Positions 1 to 8,391 of a stretch of 11,059 nt of DNA are shown here, one piece after another (the first letter of the stretch is position 1; each line of letters begins with the position of its first letter). The translations under genes were made by a program, and so were the position numbers. Source of the stretch: Lachnospiraceae bacterium (GTDB lineage Bacteria; Bacillota; Clostridia; Lachnospirales; Lachnospiraceae); contig JAFUUM010000069.1 of assembly GCA_017477805.1 (NCBI GenBank), positions 1-11,059 on the forward strand. Direction: 5' to 3'. The notes beneath the pieces are model-generated. The model saw nothing but the letters and a program-made list of their open reading frames with translations, was not told where the DNA came from and did not search any database.

Positions 1-529
1 GGATGTTCTTTCCCGCCGAATACTCGTGGATCTGTCCCATGGCCGCCACGATCAGCAGCGCACACCAGATCAGGGAGATGGCACTGAGTACCGAATAAAA
101 CTCTGCCTCTTCCACGGTAACGAAGTTGGAAAAGACCATCAGCGGAAATTGCATCAGCGGATAGGGGGTCAGTGCATAGCAGGTTGCCATGTACACCTGT
201 CCCAGTCTTCCTTTTCCGTCAAAGAGCGTTGTCAGCGCCCAGTTACCGACAACCCACAGGGACAGCGGGAACAGGATACTGGCCAGATACAGGAAGATAT
301 TGATGCCTTCCCAGTACACCCTCAGGAATACGAAACTGGTGTAACGCAGTTTCATGATCCTGACCAGCAGTGTCACGAACAGGATCGTGTTTGCTGCCGC
401 ATAGGTTCCTCTCTTTTCATGGGTCAGATCCCAGAAGCCATCCAGGGGATGGGTGATGCAGTATAATGCGAACTTCAGGGAGTCTGCATATTTCTGACCT
501 TTGGTCATATTCGCTCTCGCTACATTCAT
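1..529 (-). CDS. Yip1-family integral membrane protein (3' end outside window)
   Basis: I translated this frame by hand from an ATG at 529 and it stays open for 176 codons to the left edge. The protein is strongly hydrophobic, with likely membrane segments near residues 43-60, 75-103, 115-137 and 147-165. The segment around residues 92-125 (VVGNWALTTLFDGKG, then a hydrophobic stretch with a TPYPL motif) closely resembles the core of bacterial Yip1-domain proteins. The start lies 10 nt after the stop of the NHL-repeat gene, with an AGGA-type ribosome binding site overlapping that stop, so translation is probably coupled. Bacterial Yip1 proteins have no settled biochemical role; eukaryotic Yip1 proteins act in membrane trafficking, but that should not be carried over. 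Its place at the end of a sugar-transport operon suggests an accessory membrane partner of the transporter or of the NHL protein (inference). Confidence 0.82.
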   Translation of the reverse strand, partial: MNVARANMTKGQKYADSLKFALYCITHPLDGFWDLTHEKRGTYAAANTILFVTLLVRIMKLRYTSFVFLRVYWEGINIFLYLASILFPLSLWVVGNWALTTLFDGKGRLGQVYMATCYALTPYPLMQFPLMVFSNFVTVEEAEFYSVLSAISLIWCALLIVAAMGQIHEYSAGKNI

Positions 530-539
530 ATCTCTCGTC

Positions 540-2054
540 CTATCTTCTGAAAATATCAGCGTTGTCAATTTCCCATTTGATCTTTCTTACACGTCCGATG
601 GTCATGGGGATCAGGAACAGTGCCAGAACCACGATGACAATGATCACAATGTGTTCTTCCACCCACTGTTTTCGATACTGTTTGTAAGCTTTGGAATAAT
701 TATCTTCGTCGTATTTCAGTTCGAAATACTTCATGGCCTCTTTGTACTGCTTCTGACGCAGCAGGGATCTTCCGATACCGATGTAGGCCAGATCGTAGTT
801 TCCGTTCTGGGCCATGACTTCTTCCCAGGCCTGTCCGGAAGCTTCGTAGTTACCAAGATCGAACTCCTCGATGGCGCTGTAAACCTTTTCTCCGAAGGGA
901 GTGGGTACAAACACCGTGATGGAGTTATCCAGGTCATCGATGACATACAGATCATGTCCGATGTGCTCGATGGCGGTAGGTCTTCTGAAGTAACCGTCCA
1001 TGTTACCGTTACCGCCGAATGCAAATACCAGACGTCCCTGATCGTCGTAAGCGAAGCATCTGCCTCTGTTACGATCCAAACAAACGTAAATGTCGTTTTC
1101 CATTACCGTGATATCGGTAAAGTAGGAAGGACCTTCGTAACCGCCGCCGGCACCCCAGTAGAGGTCACCGAAGACGGGATAGTTACCGTTTCTGACGAGG
1201 ATATCGCTGCCCATCAGGTTCAGTTTTCTGACGGCATCCGCAGCTCCGCTGTCCAGGTCATCCGGCTTTACGGAACCGGTGCAGGCGTAAATGAAGCCTT
1301 CATAGTCCATGCAGATGTTGTCATACTCGGTAGGAACAAAGGAAACCATCTTTGCTCTCTGTTCCTGGGATGCAAACCGCTTCCAGATGTAATCCGTCCA
1401 GTCGAAGGTAACGGGGGTTGCTCCCACGAAACCGGAGAAGGTTCCGTCATTTTCATATTTCACCAGACCTTTGTTGATACCGGTGGCGATGCAGTAAACT
1501 CTGCCTGCGGTATCCACAGCCAGCTTGTTGGGCTGGAACTCCAGGTTGGGATCCAGGGTGTTGTCCACGGGCTTATCGAACTGCATCAGGTAATTTAAGT
1601 CATTGTCCAGTTTCAGGACTCTTGCACTGCCCTGATCGGCGATGAAAAACTCGTCATCTTCCGATACTGCCACGTCTGTTGGTTTATTGAGTTTCTCCGA
1701 TCCGTTCGGTTCCTTAAAGGAATCGATGATGCGGACAACTTCCAGTTTTTCCGCGCTGTCTCTGTGCAGCTGAATGATCCGGTTATTACCGGTATCACAC
1801 AGATAAAGATCGCTGCCTTTTACGAATAGTCCCTGGGGTGAGTTCAGTTTTGTATCAAGACCAAGGTCTGTGTAGGTAAACACCTTACATACCGTATAAA
1901 AGTCCGGGCTTTCCTGAACATCTTCCCAATAATCGTAGTTGTAGGTGTATCCGTATTCTTTTGCGTATGCGCTCTGACCGGGAATGGATAAAGCAAGGAT
2001 CATCCCCGCCAGTACTGCGGCGCCGGTTCGGATCAGTAAATTCGTCTTTCGCAT
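540..2054 (-). CDS. Secreted, C-terminally membrane-anchored NHL-repeat and TPR protein
   Basis: The 504-residue product starts with a signal peptide (basic MRKT, hydrophobic core about 8-24, likely cleavage after AYA at residue 31). Residues about 60-385 form a beta-propeller of NHL-type repeats; the clearest are near 70-97 (NSPQGLFV, then CDTGNNRIIQL), 121-149 (NKPTDVAV, then ADQGSARVLKL) and 355-383 (RRPTAIEH, then VIDDLDNSITVF). Residues about 391-450 look like two TPR-type helical hairpins. A single transmembrane helix (about 468-486) is followed by RVRKIKW and a short basic tail, predicting an outside propeller and an inside C-terminus. An AGGGG ribosome binding site sits 8-9 nt before the ATG. 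It follows the second permease by 43 nt. NHL propellers bind proteins, RNA or sugars and a few are lactone hydrolases; I see no evidence for catalysis. A scaffold or ligand-binding partner of the neighbouring transporter is my inference. Confidence 0.85.
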   Translation of the reverse strand: MRKTNLLIRTGAAVLAGMILALSIPGQSAYAKEYGYTYNYDYWEDVQESPDFYTVCKVFTYTDLGLDTKLNSPQGLFVKGSDLYLCDTGNNRIIQLHRDSAEKLEVVRIIDSFKEPNGSEKLNKPTDVAVSEDDEFFIADQGSARVLKLDNDLNYLMQFDKPVDNTLDPNLEFQPNKLAVDTAGRVYCIATGINKGLVKYENDGTFSGFVGATPVTFDWTDYIWKRFASQEQRAKMVSFVPTEYDNICMDYEGFIYACTGSVKPDDLDSGAADAVRKLNLMGSDILVRNGNYPVFGDLYWGAGGGYEGPSYFTDITVMENDIYVCLDRNRGRCFAYDDQGRLVFAFGGNGNMDGYFRRPTAIEHIGHDLYVIDDLDNSITVFVPTPFGEKVYSAIEEFDLGNYEASGQAWEEVMAQNGNYDLAYIGIGRSLLRQKQYKEAMKYFELKYDEDNYSKAYKQYRKQWVEEHIVIIVIVVLALFLIPMTIGRVRKIKWEIDNADIFRR

Positions 2055-2097
2055 ATCTCTGCCCCTTTTCGAATGGGTTTTCTTCGCAACGGTTAGA

Positions 2098-3015
2098 TCA
2101 GTCTTTCAATCCGGAACTTGCCATGGTCTCAAGGATCTGGCTCTCGGAGAAGATGAAGATCACGATGGGAACTGCCATCAGAACTACCAGTACTGCCGCA
2201 CCCTGTCCGGTTCTGGCGATACCGCCGCCCTGGATCTGCTGCATTGCAAATACGAGGGTCTTTCTTTCTTCGGAATAGATGAAGGTTGATGCACGGTTGT
2301 TCCAAAGTGCCTGTACGGAGAAGATGATCAGTGTCATCCACGCCGGTTTAACGTTAGGCATTACGATACCGGAGAAAACTCTCCATTCGTTTGCACCGTC
2401 GATCTTGGCCGCTTCGATAAGGGAAGTGGGTAGACCTTCCATAAACTGTTTCATCAGGAACAGTCCCATGGGAGATGCAAATGCGGGAATGATGATGGCC
2501 CAGTAGGTATCGATCCAACCAAGCTTATTGAGGATCAGGTAGTTGGGGATCTGCGTTACATAACCGGTGAACATCATGGCCACGGTAACGATCTTGAAGA
2601 ACACCTGGTTTCCGGGGAATTCGTACTTAGCGAGAACGAATGCACCCATGGATGCGATGATCAGATGTCCTGCGGTACCTACCGCGGTGATAAATACGGT
2701 GTTAAATAAGTATCTGGAGAAAGTTACCCAGCTCTTACCCATGGTAACGAACAGATCCGAGAAGTTATCCAGTGTCGGATGCTGCGGGAATACCGTAGGA
2801 GGGAACTTGAACAGTTCATCCAGAGGCTTTAAGGCGGAACTCACGGCGTAAACGATAGGGAACACCATGACAACTGCCACCAGGATCAGGAACAGGTATA
2901 AAAAGAAATCTCCTGCCACCGAACGGTTGGGTTTTCTTCTCTTGATGAGCGGTTTCCTGTAAACCTGCTCTTTTTCTTTCTTGATTTTTGTCTTGATTGC
3001 TCTCGCTTCGCTCAT
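2098..3015 (-). CDS. Carbohydrate ABC transporter permease, MalG-like
   Basis: The 305-residue protein has a basic N-terminal tail (residues 1-31, many Lys and Arg) and about six membrane segments, the first near 34-60. The cytoplasmic EAA loop that docks the ATPase is at about 201-224: EAAKIDGANEWRVF followed by GIVMPNVKP, with the usual E-A-A-x-x-D-G-A pattern of the CUT1 sugar-importer family. Length and the MFPIVYAVSSALKP-type entry are typical of the MalG/second permease subunit. Its ATG is separated from the first permease's stop by a single base, so the two are probably translationally coupled and form the membrane heterodimer. No ATP-binding subunit is encoded here. The substrate cannot be read from a permease; xylo-oligosaccharide is inferred from the GH10 and GH43 neighbours. 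Confidence 0.93.
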   Translation of the reverse strand: MSEARAIKTKIKKEKEQVYRKPLIKRRKPNRSVAGDFFLYLFLILVAVVMVFPIVYAVSSALKPLDELFKFPPTVFPQHPTLDNFSDLFVTMGKSWVTFSRYLFNTVFITAVGTAGHLIIASMGAFVLAKYEFPGNQVFFKIVTVAMMFTGYVTQIPNYLILNKLGWIDTYWAIIIPAFASPMGLFLMKQFMEGLPTSLIEAAKIDGANEWRVFSGIVMPNVKPAWMTLIIFSVQALWNNRASTFIYSEERKTLVFAMQQIQGGGIARTGQGAAVLVVLMAVPIVIFIFSESQILETMASSGLKD

Positions 3016-3016
3016 A

Positions 3017-3955
3017 TCAGGTTCCCACTCTCCTAAGGAGACTTTGAATTGCCTTGTTACATAAGATCATGATCAAAAACAGGATGGTTGCGATGGCGCA
3101 TGCATAACCCATTTCAAATCTGTCAAAACCGTAGTCGTAAAGGTGTGTCACGATGGTTCTTGCTGCGTAGTCGGTACTGGGGTAACCGCAGAGGGCCATG
3201 GTAACGTCGCAGACACCGAAGGCCTGAGTGATACTCATGACCGCACCGAACATCAGCATGGGTTTCATGTTAGGCAGGGTGATGAACCAAAGTTCCTGCC
3301 ATCTGTTCTTGACTCCGTCCATGTAACCTGCTTCGAACTGGGATTTGTCCACACCCTGCAGACCTGCAACGAAGGACAAAAATCCGGTACCAAGGCTCAT
3401 CCACAGGATGACCAGCATACAGATCGGAAGCATGTACGTCGGGTTGATAAGCCACAGGATGGGCGCATCGATGATACCCAGGTTCATCAGGAATGCATTT
3501 ACGTAACCGTAAGCATCGCCTCTAAAGAATACGGAGAAGATCACGTAACAGTTACCCGCAATGGAGGGTGCGTAAAAAACGATAACTGCTACAGATCTTA
3601 CCCATCTCGGAAGCTCGTTGATGAGCCATGCGAACAGGAACGACATAATGTAGCCCAGGGGTCCCGTGATCACGGCGATCATAAAGGTGTTCTTCACACC
3701 CACCAGGAAAATGTCATCCTGCAGGATCAGGCTGATGTAGTTTCGAAGTCCGATAAATCTAGGAGACTCCAGAATGTTGTAATAGGTAAAGCTGTAATAA
3801 ATGGACGCCACCACAGGGAACACGTAGAACATGGTGAACAGGATGAAGTAGGGTGCCAGGAATGCGTAACACATCTTTCTGGTCTTTGCTTTTTTCCATG
3901 CCACCTGCGCATTGTGTTTGCGGAGGGTGATCAATTTGTTCAGATATTCTTTCAT
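3017..3955 (-). CDS. Carbohydrate ABC transporter permease, MalF/UgpA-like
   Basis: A CUT1-family sugar permease of 312 residues from the ATG at 3955. The frame can be opened four codons earlier at a GTG (3967), but the ATG has GTGGAG six nt upstream, so I prefer it. A basic stretch (residues 14-27) precedes the first membrane helix (about 29-57, APYFILFTMFYVFP). The EAA-type loop is at about 208-232 (EAGYMDGVKNRWQEL, then TLPNMKP); the second Ala is replaced by Gly, a common variation in MalF-type subunits. It starts 21 nt after the binding-protein stop and ends one base before the partner permease. It should pair with that permease to form the channel for sugars delivered by the upstream binding protein. 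Confidence 0.92.
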   Translation of the reverse strand: MKEYLNKLITLRKHNAQVAWKKAKTRKMCYAFLAPYFILFTMFYVFPVVASIYYSFTYYNILESPRFIGLRNYISLILQDDIFLVGVKNTFMIAVITGPLGYIMSFLFAWLINELPRWVRSVAVIVFYAPSIAGNCYVIFSVFFRGDAYGYVNAFLMNLGIIDAPILWLINPTYMLPICMLVILWMSLGTGFLSFVAGLQGVDKSQFEAGYMDGVKNRWQELWFITLPNMKPMLMFGAVMSITQAFGVCDVTMALCGYPSTDYAARTIVTHLYDYGFDRFEMGYACAIATILFLIMILCNKAIQSLLRRVGT

Positions 3956-3976
3956 ATCAGTCTCCACTCGCCGGGC

Positions 3977-6943
3977 TTATTCATCCACCGGCATACCGAA
4001 CTCAATTCGTTTCTTTCTGATCTCCTCGTCGATGAGGATGGAGTAATCGATGATGGCCTCACGGGCATCAACCTTATCATTGATAACTTTACGGATGGCG
4101 TTAGAGATGTGTCGTCCGGTAAAGTAACCGCCGGGCACCTCGCGGATACCGCGGGTGTAATCCCACTGTTCGTTCAGGACTGCGATATCGTCCGAACTCC
4201 AGGACAGTTTACTGAAGGCATCTCTGTTTGCGGTGTTGTATCTTGCGGATGCACCGAGGAGTGCCTCGATCTCACGACCAAATCTTACCTGGGTGTCGGG
4301 CTCTGCCCACCACTTCATGAACTCCCAAGCGGCGTTCTTTAACTCTTCGTCGTCGGTGGCGATCATCATGGTTGCGTTTCCGACGATGAAATCGGACCGG
4401 TCGATGTAGGTCTTACCAGTGCTGTCCTGTCTTTCCGTTCCGGGGATCAGTGTGAAGTCCCAAAGACCTCTGATCTCGGGTGCGGAAACCATCAGGGTGT
4501 TGTAGGTACTGTAAGGTGCGATACCGATGGGCATCTCACCGGATCTAAATCTGCTGACAAAATCGTAAACCGTAGGAATACCGTAGTCGTTGAAGTATCT
4601 TACGTACTCATCGAAGGCCTTAACACCTTCTTCGGTATTGACGGTAGTCAGAGTTCCTGCCTCGTTGTACATGTCTCCACCATTCTGGAACAGAAGGGAG
4701 AAGTACATGGACAGGTCGGGTGCGTTACTCATGATGGCCGTGGAAGCAGTTGCAGTGGTGCTGCTGCCTGCTGCGGTAGGAATACCGATGGAAAGGTTGT
4801 TACCCTGGATGGTAGGAAGCATCTCGATGAGTTCCTGCCAGGTCTGAGGTATTCCCAGTCCCAGTTCTTCCAGTACGTCCTTTCTGTAGAACATAACATT
4901 GAAGGTCTGGGTCTCAGGTACTGCATAAATGTGGCCGTCCAGTCTGAACTGTTCGTAGGAACTCTCGGAATAGTGAGAGAAGACTTCCTTATAATCAGAG
5001 AACTGGGTAAGGTCCACGGATGCGCCACGGAGGGCGTAGTTTACAGGTTTATCCGCGCTGACGGAAAGGGCTACGTTGGGGCCTCTTCCGGCAAGCACTG
5101 CATTTAAGAGAGCGTTGGGATCTACGATCTCCACGTTGACCTTAATGTTGGAGTTTGGGGTAAAGTCATCGTCCACCATGGTCTTTAAGATGGTACCCTG
5201 GTCTCGACCGGTGGTCACCCAAACTTTCACGATCTTTTCAGATCCGTTCTCGTCGTACACATCACCCACGGAGTTGTAATCCACAAAGAAGGAAGCAACG
5301 AAGGATTTGATCTCGTGCCAGAGCTTCATGAGGAAGTTTGCCTTCTCGGTCTTGGGTGTTACGTTCTCACCGCTGATCACCAGATAGTCCACATCCAGTT
5401 TGGTCTCGCTCATGTTCAGAGAAGCGGTACCCAGTGCGGTGATGTTATCTTTAAAGGTTGTAAATTCGGTTGTGATCTTCTGCGGTTTCTTGCAGAAGCG
5501 TTCCAGCTGTACCGCTACCGTCTGGGCAGTTGCGATCTGGTCCGCTTTCTGTCCTGAGTAAGCCACCATGTCATCCACGATCTTGTAAAGTCTCTTGGAC
5601 TCAAGATCCATGGCTTCCATAACCTCGGGATAGGTGCTCTCGATGTGATAATCTCTGTAACGGTCAGGAGTTGCACCGGTGTAGACCAGCAGCCTTCTGT
5701 AGATCTGGTTCAGCCGGTAGGTGGAGTCTTCCAGTTCCTCAAGGATGGGACCAAGGCCTCCGAGAGTAGCCTCCATACGAATGGTATGGGTTCCGGCTTT
5801 TAAGTAGATCTTGTAAGGTGTTTTATTCTCGTCTGCCAGTTTCAGGCAGTTCCAGTCGTTTTCGTAAGAGAAAGATACTTCACGAAGTTCTGCAAAAGGA
5901 ACTTCACCGTCGATGGATACGGTTCTGTTGGTCACGGATCCGCGGTTATAGTTCTGACGGCCCTTGATCATGACGTTGTAGAAACCGTCTTCGGGAACTT
6001 CAAATGCCCACTCGATCCACTGACCGTTGGTTCTCCAGCTGTCACCGCCCACGTAGTTCAGTACCGTGTTTGTCACACTGTTGGGAACCGTTGTGGGAGA
6101 AGATCTGTCGAACTTCGCATACAGAGAAGACTCGGATCTGAAGGTGGAGTCCTCACCCTGTACGATCTGAATGTACTGCTTTGCGGTGTCGGATCCGCTT
6201 GTTCCCTGACAGGAAGCCAGGTACTCCTCATAGGTAAGATCTTTCTCGATACCGCGAAGCTCCAGTACGGAAATGTACATGGGCTCGTTTACGGCCTGCA
6301 GGGTGATGGTGTTCACGCCCTGCTCGAACCAGAACCGGTAAGGCTCTGTCACATAGCCCATATCATCTTCGAAATAGGAAGACTGCCAGGTGTACTCTTC
6401 CACCTGCTGAGGGCGGATCTCATTCTTCTGGTTATCCACCTTTTTGGGACCGCCGTCTTTCCAGACTCTGGTAAAGCAAAGTTCTCTGGCATCATCAAAG
6501 GGGATCTCGCCGTTGATCAGGAGAGATCTTTCTGCCGCCACGCCTCTGGACTCCGGCAGGAGGTATTCCAGATACATGTTGTAAAAACCTGCCTTGGGAA
6601 CATTCACTTCCCAGCTTGTTACGGAACCGTTCTCCGTATACAGAGCTTTGGCAACTCCCTCTGCGGGCATTCCGGAAGTTACCTCCCGAACATCTCCCTC
6701 GTGGGTGTTCTCAAAAAGATTTACGGAAATAGTCCCTTCGGGAGTAGCTCCGTTTTCATGTGCCAGGAGATATCCGGTATAAGTACCGGTCCTTTCCATA
6801 CCTTCCACATCTTTGGTCAGGTCAACGCCTTCATATTTGTAGTGGTAATCCTCCACATCTCTCAAACTCACTAAGATGAGGACAAATGCCAGCACCAGGA
6901 CAACCCCGGCAACTATTCCGATTTTCGAAGATGTCTTTTTCAT
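3977..6943 (-). CDS. Oversized membrane-anchored extracellular sugar-binding protein with duplicated N-terminal domain
   Basis: From the ATG at 6943 (TTGGAG six nt upstream) the product has 988 residues, about twice the usual 400-550 for a sugar-binding protein. The frame also opens at a TTG at 7009, but that would overlap the GH10 gene and place 22 poorly fitting residues before the signal anchor. Order: short basic N-terminus; hydrophobic helix about 8-27 with no lipobox Cys, so probably an uncleaved anchor; two related beta-sandwich-like domains (core about 111-235 and 309-408); a helical linker about 409-500; then a family-1 solute-binding domain from about 571 to the end, with AVPETQTFNVMFYRK near 674-688 and AAWEFMKWWAEPDTQ near 871-885. 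It sits between the xylanase and the permeases and should hand oligosaccharides to them. The N-terminal domains may hold polysaccharide near the pore (inference). Confidence 0.9.
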   Translation of the reverse strand: MKKTSSKIGIVAGVVLVLAFVLILVSLRDVEDYHYKYEGVDLTKDVEGMERTGTYTGYLLAHENGATPEGTISVNLFENTHEGDVREVTSGMPAEGVAKALYTENGSVTSWEVNVPKAGFYNMYLEYLLPESRGVAAERSLLINGEIPFDDARELCFTRVWKDGGPKKVDNQKNEIRPQQVEEYTWQSSYFEDDMGYVTEPYRFWFEQGVNTITLQAVNEPMYISVLELRGIEKDLTYEEYLASCQGTSGSDTAKQYIQIVQGEDSTFRSESSLYAKFDRSSPTTVPNSVTNTVLNYVGGDSWRTNGQWIEWAFEVPEDGFYNVMIKGRQNYNRGSVTNRTVSIDGEVPFAELREVSFSYENDWNCLKLADENKTPYKIYLKAGTHTIRMEATLGGLGPILEELEDSTYRLNQIYRRLLVYTGATPDRYRDYHIESTYPEVMEAMDLESKRLYKIVDDMVAYSGQKADQIATAQTVAVQLERFCKKPQKITTEFTTFKDNITALGTASLNMSETKLDVDYLVISGENVTPKTEKANFLMKLWHEIKSFVASFFVDYNSVGDVYDENGSEKIVKVWVTTGRDQGTILKTMVDDDFTPNSNIKVNVEIVDPNALLNAVLAGRGPNVALSVSADKPVNYALRGASVDLTQFSDYKEVFSHYSESSYEQFRLDGHIYAVPETQTFNVMFYRKDVLEELGLGIPQTWQELIEMLPTIQGNNLSIGIPTAAGSSTTATASTAIMSNAPDLSMYFSLLFQNGGDMYNEAGTLTTVNTEEGVKAFDEYVRYFNDYGIPTVYDFVSRFRSGEMPIGIAPYSTYNTLMVSAPEIRGLWDFTLIPGTERQDSTGKTYIDRSDFIVGNATMMIATDDEELKNAAWEFMKWWAEPDTQVRFGREIEALLGASARYNTANRDAFSKLSWSSDDIAVLNEQWDYTRGIREVPGGYFTGRHISNAIRKVINDKVDAREAIIDYSILIDEEIRKKRIEFGMPVDE
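5720..6712 (-). repeat. Protein-level tandem duplication inside the binding-protein gene
   Basis: Two segments of the encoded protein share the same ordered landmarks. Copy A (about 6242-6712) has a hydrophobic strand ending VPKAGFYNM, then LLINGEIPFDDAREL, and later PYRFWFEQGVNTITL ending in LEL. Copy B (about 5720-6112) has VPEDGFYNV, then VSIDGEVPFAELREV, and later PYKIYLKAGTHTIRM ending in LEEL. The copies are diverged and copy A carries a longer insert before its PY motif. The GFYN strand, the I-D/N-G-E-x-P-F turn and the late G-x-x-T-I strand fit a jelly-roll, carbohydrate-binding-module-like fold (inference from pattern only). Confidence 0.7.
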
Positions 6944-6984
6944 ACTCTGCTCCAATAATGAAGTCCCGAAAAGTCTGCTGCGGT

Positions 6985-8391
6985 CTATTCCGCAAATACC
7001 CAGAAGCAAGGCTTCGGTTCGTAGTAGTTATCAAACAACAGCGGGCACTGGCCCTGCTTGGTGGTGTTACCGCCGCCCACATTAGACCGTGACTGCAGCC
7101 AGGAGTACTTATCCACGGTGCCCCAGAAGGTGATGCCGGTGATCTTTACGTCTCCGGAATTCTGGGCGGACTGCAGTGCGTAGTAGTAGAGGTTGTACTG
7201 CTTTCTCTGCTTTTCGTACTCGGCTTCCTGGGTTTCCTTCGTGCCGTCGTAATCTTCGCTGGCTCTCATATCCAGCTCCGTGATCTGAACTTCGCCAACA
7301 ACTTTGCCGTACTCTTTGGCGGACAATTCGATCTCAGTGTAAGAAGGACCTGCGATACCGTAGTGACCCTGCATACCCATTGCGGTGATACGGGTTCCCA
7401 CTCCGGGAGCTCCTTCTTCGGCTTTCACAGCCTCTAAGAGCTTGATGATGCCGGCGCGTTTACCTGCCTGGCATTCGTTGTAATCGTTATAGTAGAGCTC
7501 CAGTGTTTCCGGTGCGTACTTGTTTGCGTACTTAAAAGCGTTGATGATGAACTCTTCGCTCTGGTAAACATGCCACCAGCTGGAGTTGCTTCCGTGTCTG
7601 TCTTCGGAAAGAGCTTCTTCCGGCTTCTCCGTTTCCGTTCTGTAAGTTCCGGTGGCGTCGGAGATGGCTTCGTTTACCACGTCCCATCCGTAGAACACGT
7701 CTTTGTAAGGGCTGTCCTCGCCGACGAAGTGTGTCAGGACTTCCCGGATGTACCACTCAAGGCGCTTGTCCATTTCCTCTTTGGAAACGTAGGGCTTTTC
7801 CTTATCGTAATCTTCATGGAAGAACCACTCCGGTGTCTGGGAGTGCCAGACCAGTACATGGCCTCTGACCTGTAATGCCTGATCGGGATGGGTCTCATTC
7901 CACTTCAGGATCTTATTAAGAAGTTTCTCGGGTCTGGAGAAATCCATGACGGGAACCGTAATGGTCTCGCCGTTCAATTCCGCTTCCTGTGTGCCGGGGC
8001 ACTTGGTCACGCTGTAACCGAAGAGACTGTCGGGCTTTAACTCATTTCCGAAGGTTACGCTGTTAAAGTGGGTCGTAACGATATTCCATACTCCGATATC
8101 CCAGGGCTCATCCCCGGTGATGGCGCAGCCGAAGCGGCATCCCATTTTTGCTTCCACACAATCCTTTAATGCAGGGATCGCATCTTCCATAGTTGTTTCT
8201 TCCTCTACTGTCGTCTCTGTTGTTTCCGCTGCTGCGGTGGTCGCCGAAGTCTCTGCCACCGTTTCTGCCTGCTGACTTTCCGTCGCAGGAGCTGTTTTAC
8301 CGGTATTTGTTCCGCAACCGGAGGTCACAGCCAGGGCTGCAGCAAGGATCACTGCCACTGCCTTTGCGCTTTTTCTATGAAAACCGTACAT
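6985..8391 (-). CDS. GH10 endo-1,4-beta-xylanase, surface lipoprotein
   Basis: A 468-residue glycoside hydrolase family 10 enzyme that hydrolyses internal beta-1,4-xylosidic bonds of xylan with retention. The ATG at 8391 has AAGGAA seven to eight nt upstream; a TTG eight codons earlier (8415) is less likely. A lipoprotein-type signal (residues 1-25) ends in AVTSGC, giving Cys26 as the lipid-modified residue, though Thr at the -3 position is not the classical lipobox. A Thr/Glu/Ala-rich linker covers about 29-68. The catalytic barrel runs from about 75 to the end: substrate-site HVLVWHSQTPEW near 178-189, acid/base Glu241 in WDVVNEA, nucleophile Glu372 in ITELD, and the FWGTVDKYSW segment near 422-431. 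No separate binding module is attached. It is the first gene of the operon and is divergent from the AraC regulator, which fits substrate-induced expression. Confidence 0.95.
   Translation of the reverse strand: MYGFHRKSAKAVAVILAAALAVTSGCGTNTGKTAPATESQQAETVAETSATTAAAETTETTVEEETTMEDAIPALKDCVEAKMGCRFGCAITGDEPWDIGVWNIVTTHFNSVTFGNELKPDSLFGYSVTKCPGTQEAELNGETITVPVMDFSRPEKLLNKILKWNETHPDQALQVRGHVLVWHSQTPEWFFHEDYDKEKPYVSKEEMDKRLEWYIREVLTHFVGEDSPYKDVFYGWDVVNEAISDATGTYRTETEKPEEALSEDRHGSNSSWWHVYQSEEFIINAFKYANKYAPETLELYYNDYNECQAGKRAGIIKLLEAVKAEEGAPGVGTRITAMGMQGHYGIAGPSYTEIELSAKEYGKVVGEVQITELDMRASEDYDGTKETQEAEYEKQRKQYNLYYYALQSAQNSGDVKITGITFWGTVDKYSWLQSRSNVGGGNTTKQGQCPLLFDNYYEPKPCFWVFAE
8177..8309 (-). other. 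Low-complexity Thr/Glu/Ala linker of the xylanase
   Basis: This part of the GH10 gene encodes residues about 28-71, between the lipid-anchored Cys26 and the catalytic barrel. It is almost entirely Thr, Glu, Ala, Ser and Val (for example ETVAETSATT and ETTETTVEEETT). Such stretches are flexible spacers that hold a lipoprotein's catalytic domain away from the membrane and through the cell wall. Confidence 0.8.

Noticed and set aside
26..466. Plus-strand open frame of 146 codons
   Set aside because: It is antisense to the Yip1-type gene, whose hydrophobic pattern and motif are convincing; the plus-strand product is Gln/His-rich without a recognisable domain.
501..1598. Plus-strand open frame of 365 codons
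   Set aside because: It lies antisense to the NHL-repeat gene, which has a signal peptide, clear repeats and a good ribosome binding site. The antisense product shows no recognisable domain and looks like a mirrored codon shadow.
3143..4342. Plus-strand open frame of 399 codons
   Set aside because: It is antisense to the first permease and the end of the binding-protein gene, both with strong family motifs. The His/Asp/Gly-rich product is typical of a shadow frame.
6944..7009. N-terminal extension of the binding protein from a TTG
   Set aside because: It would overlap the xylanase gene, lacks a good ribosome binding site and would bury the signal anchor; the ATG at 6943 has TTGGAG at ideal spacing.
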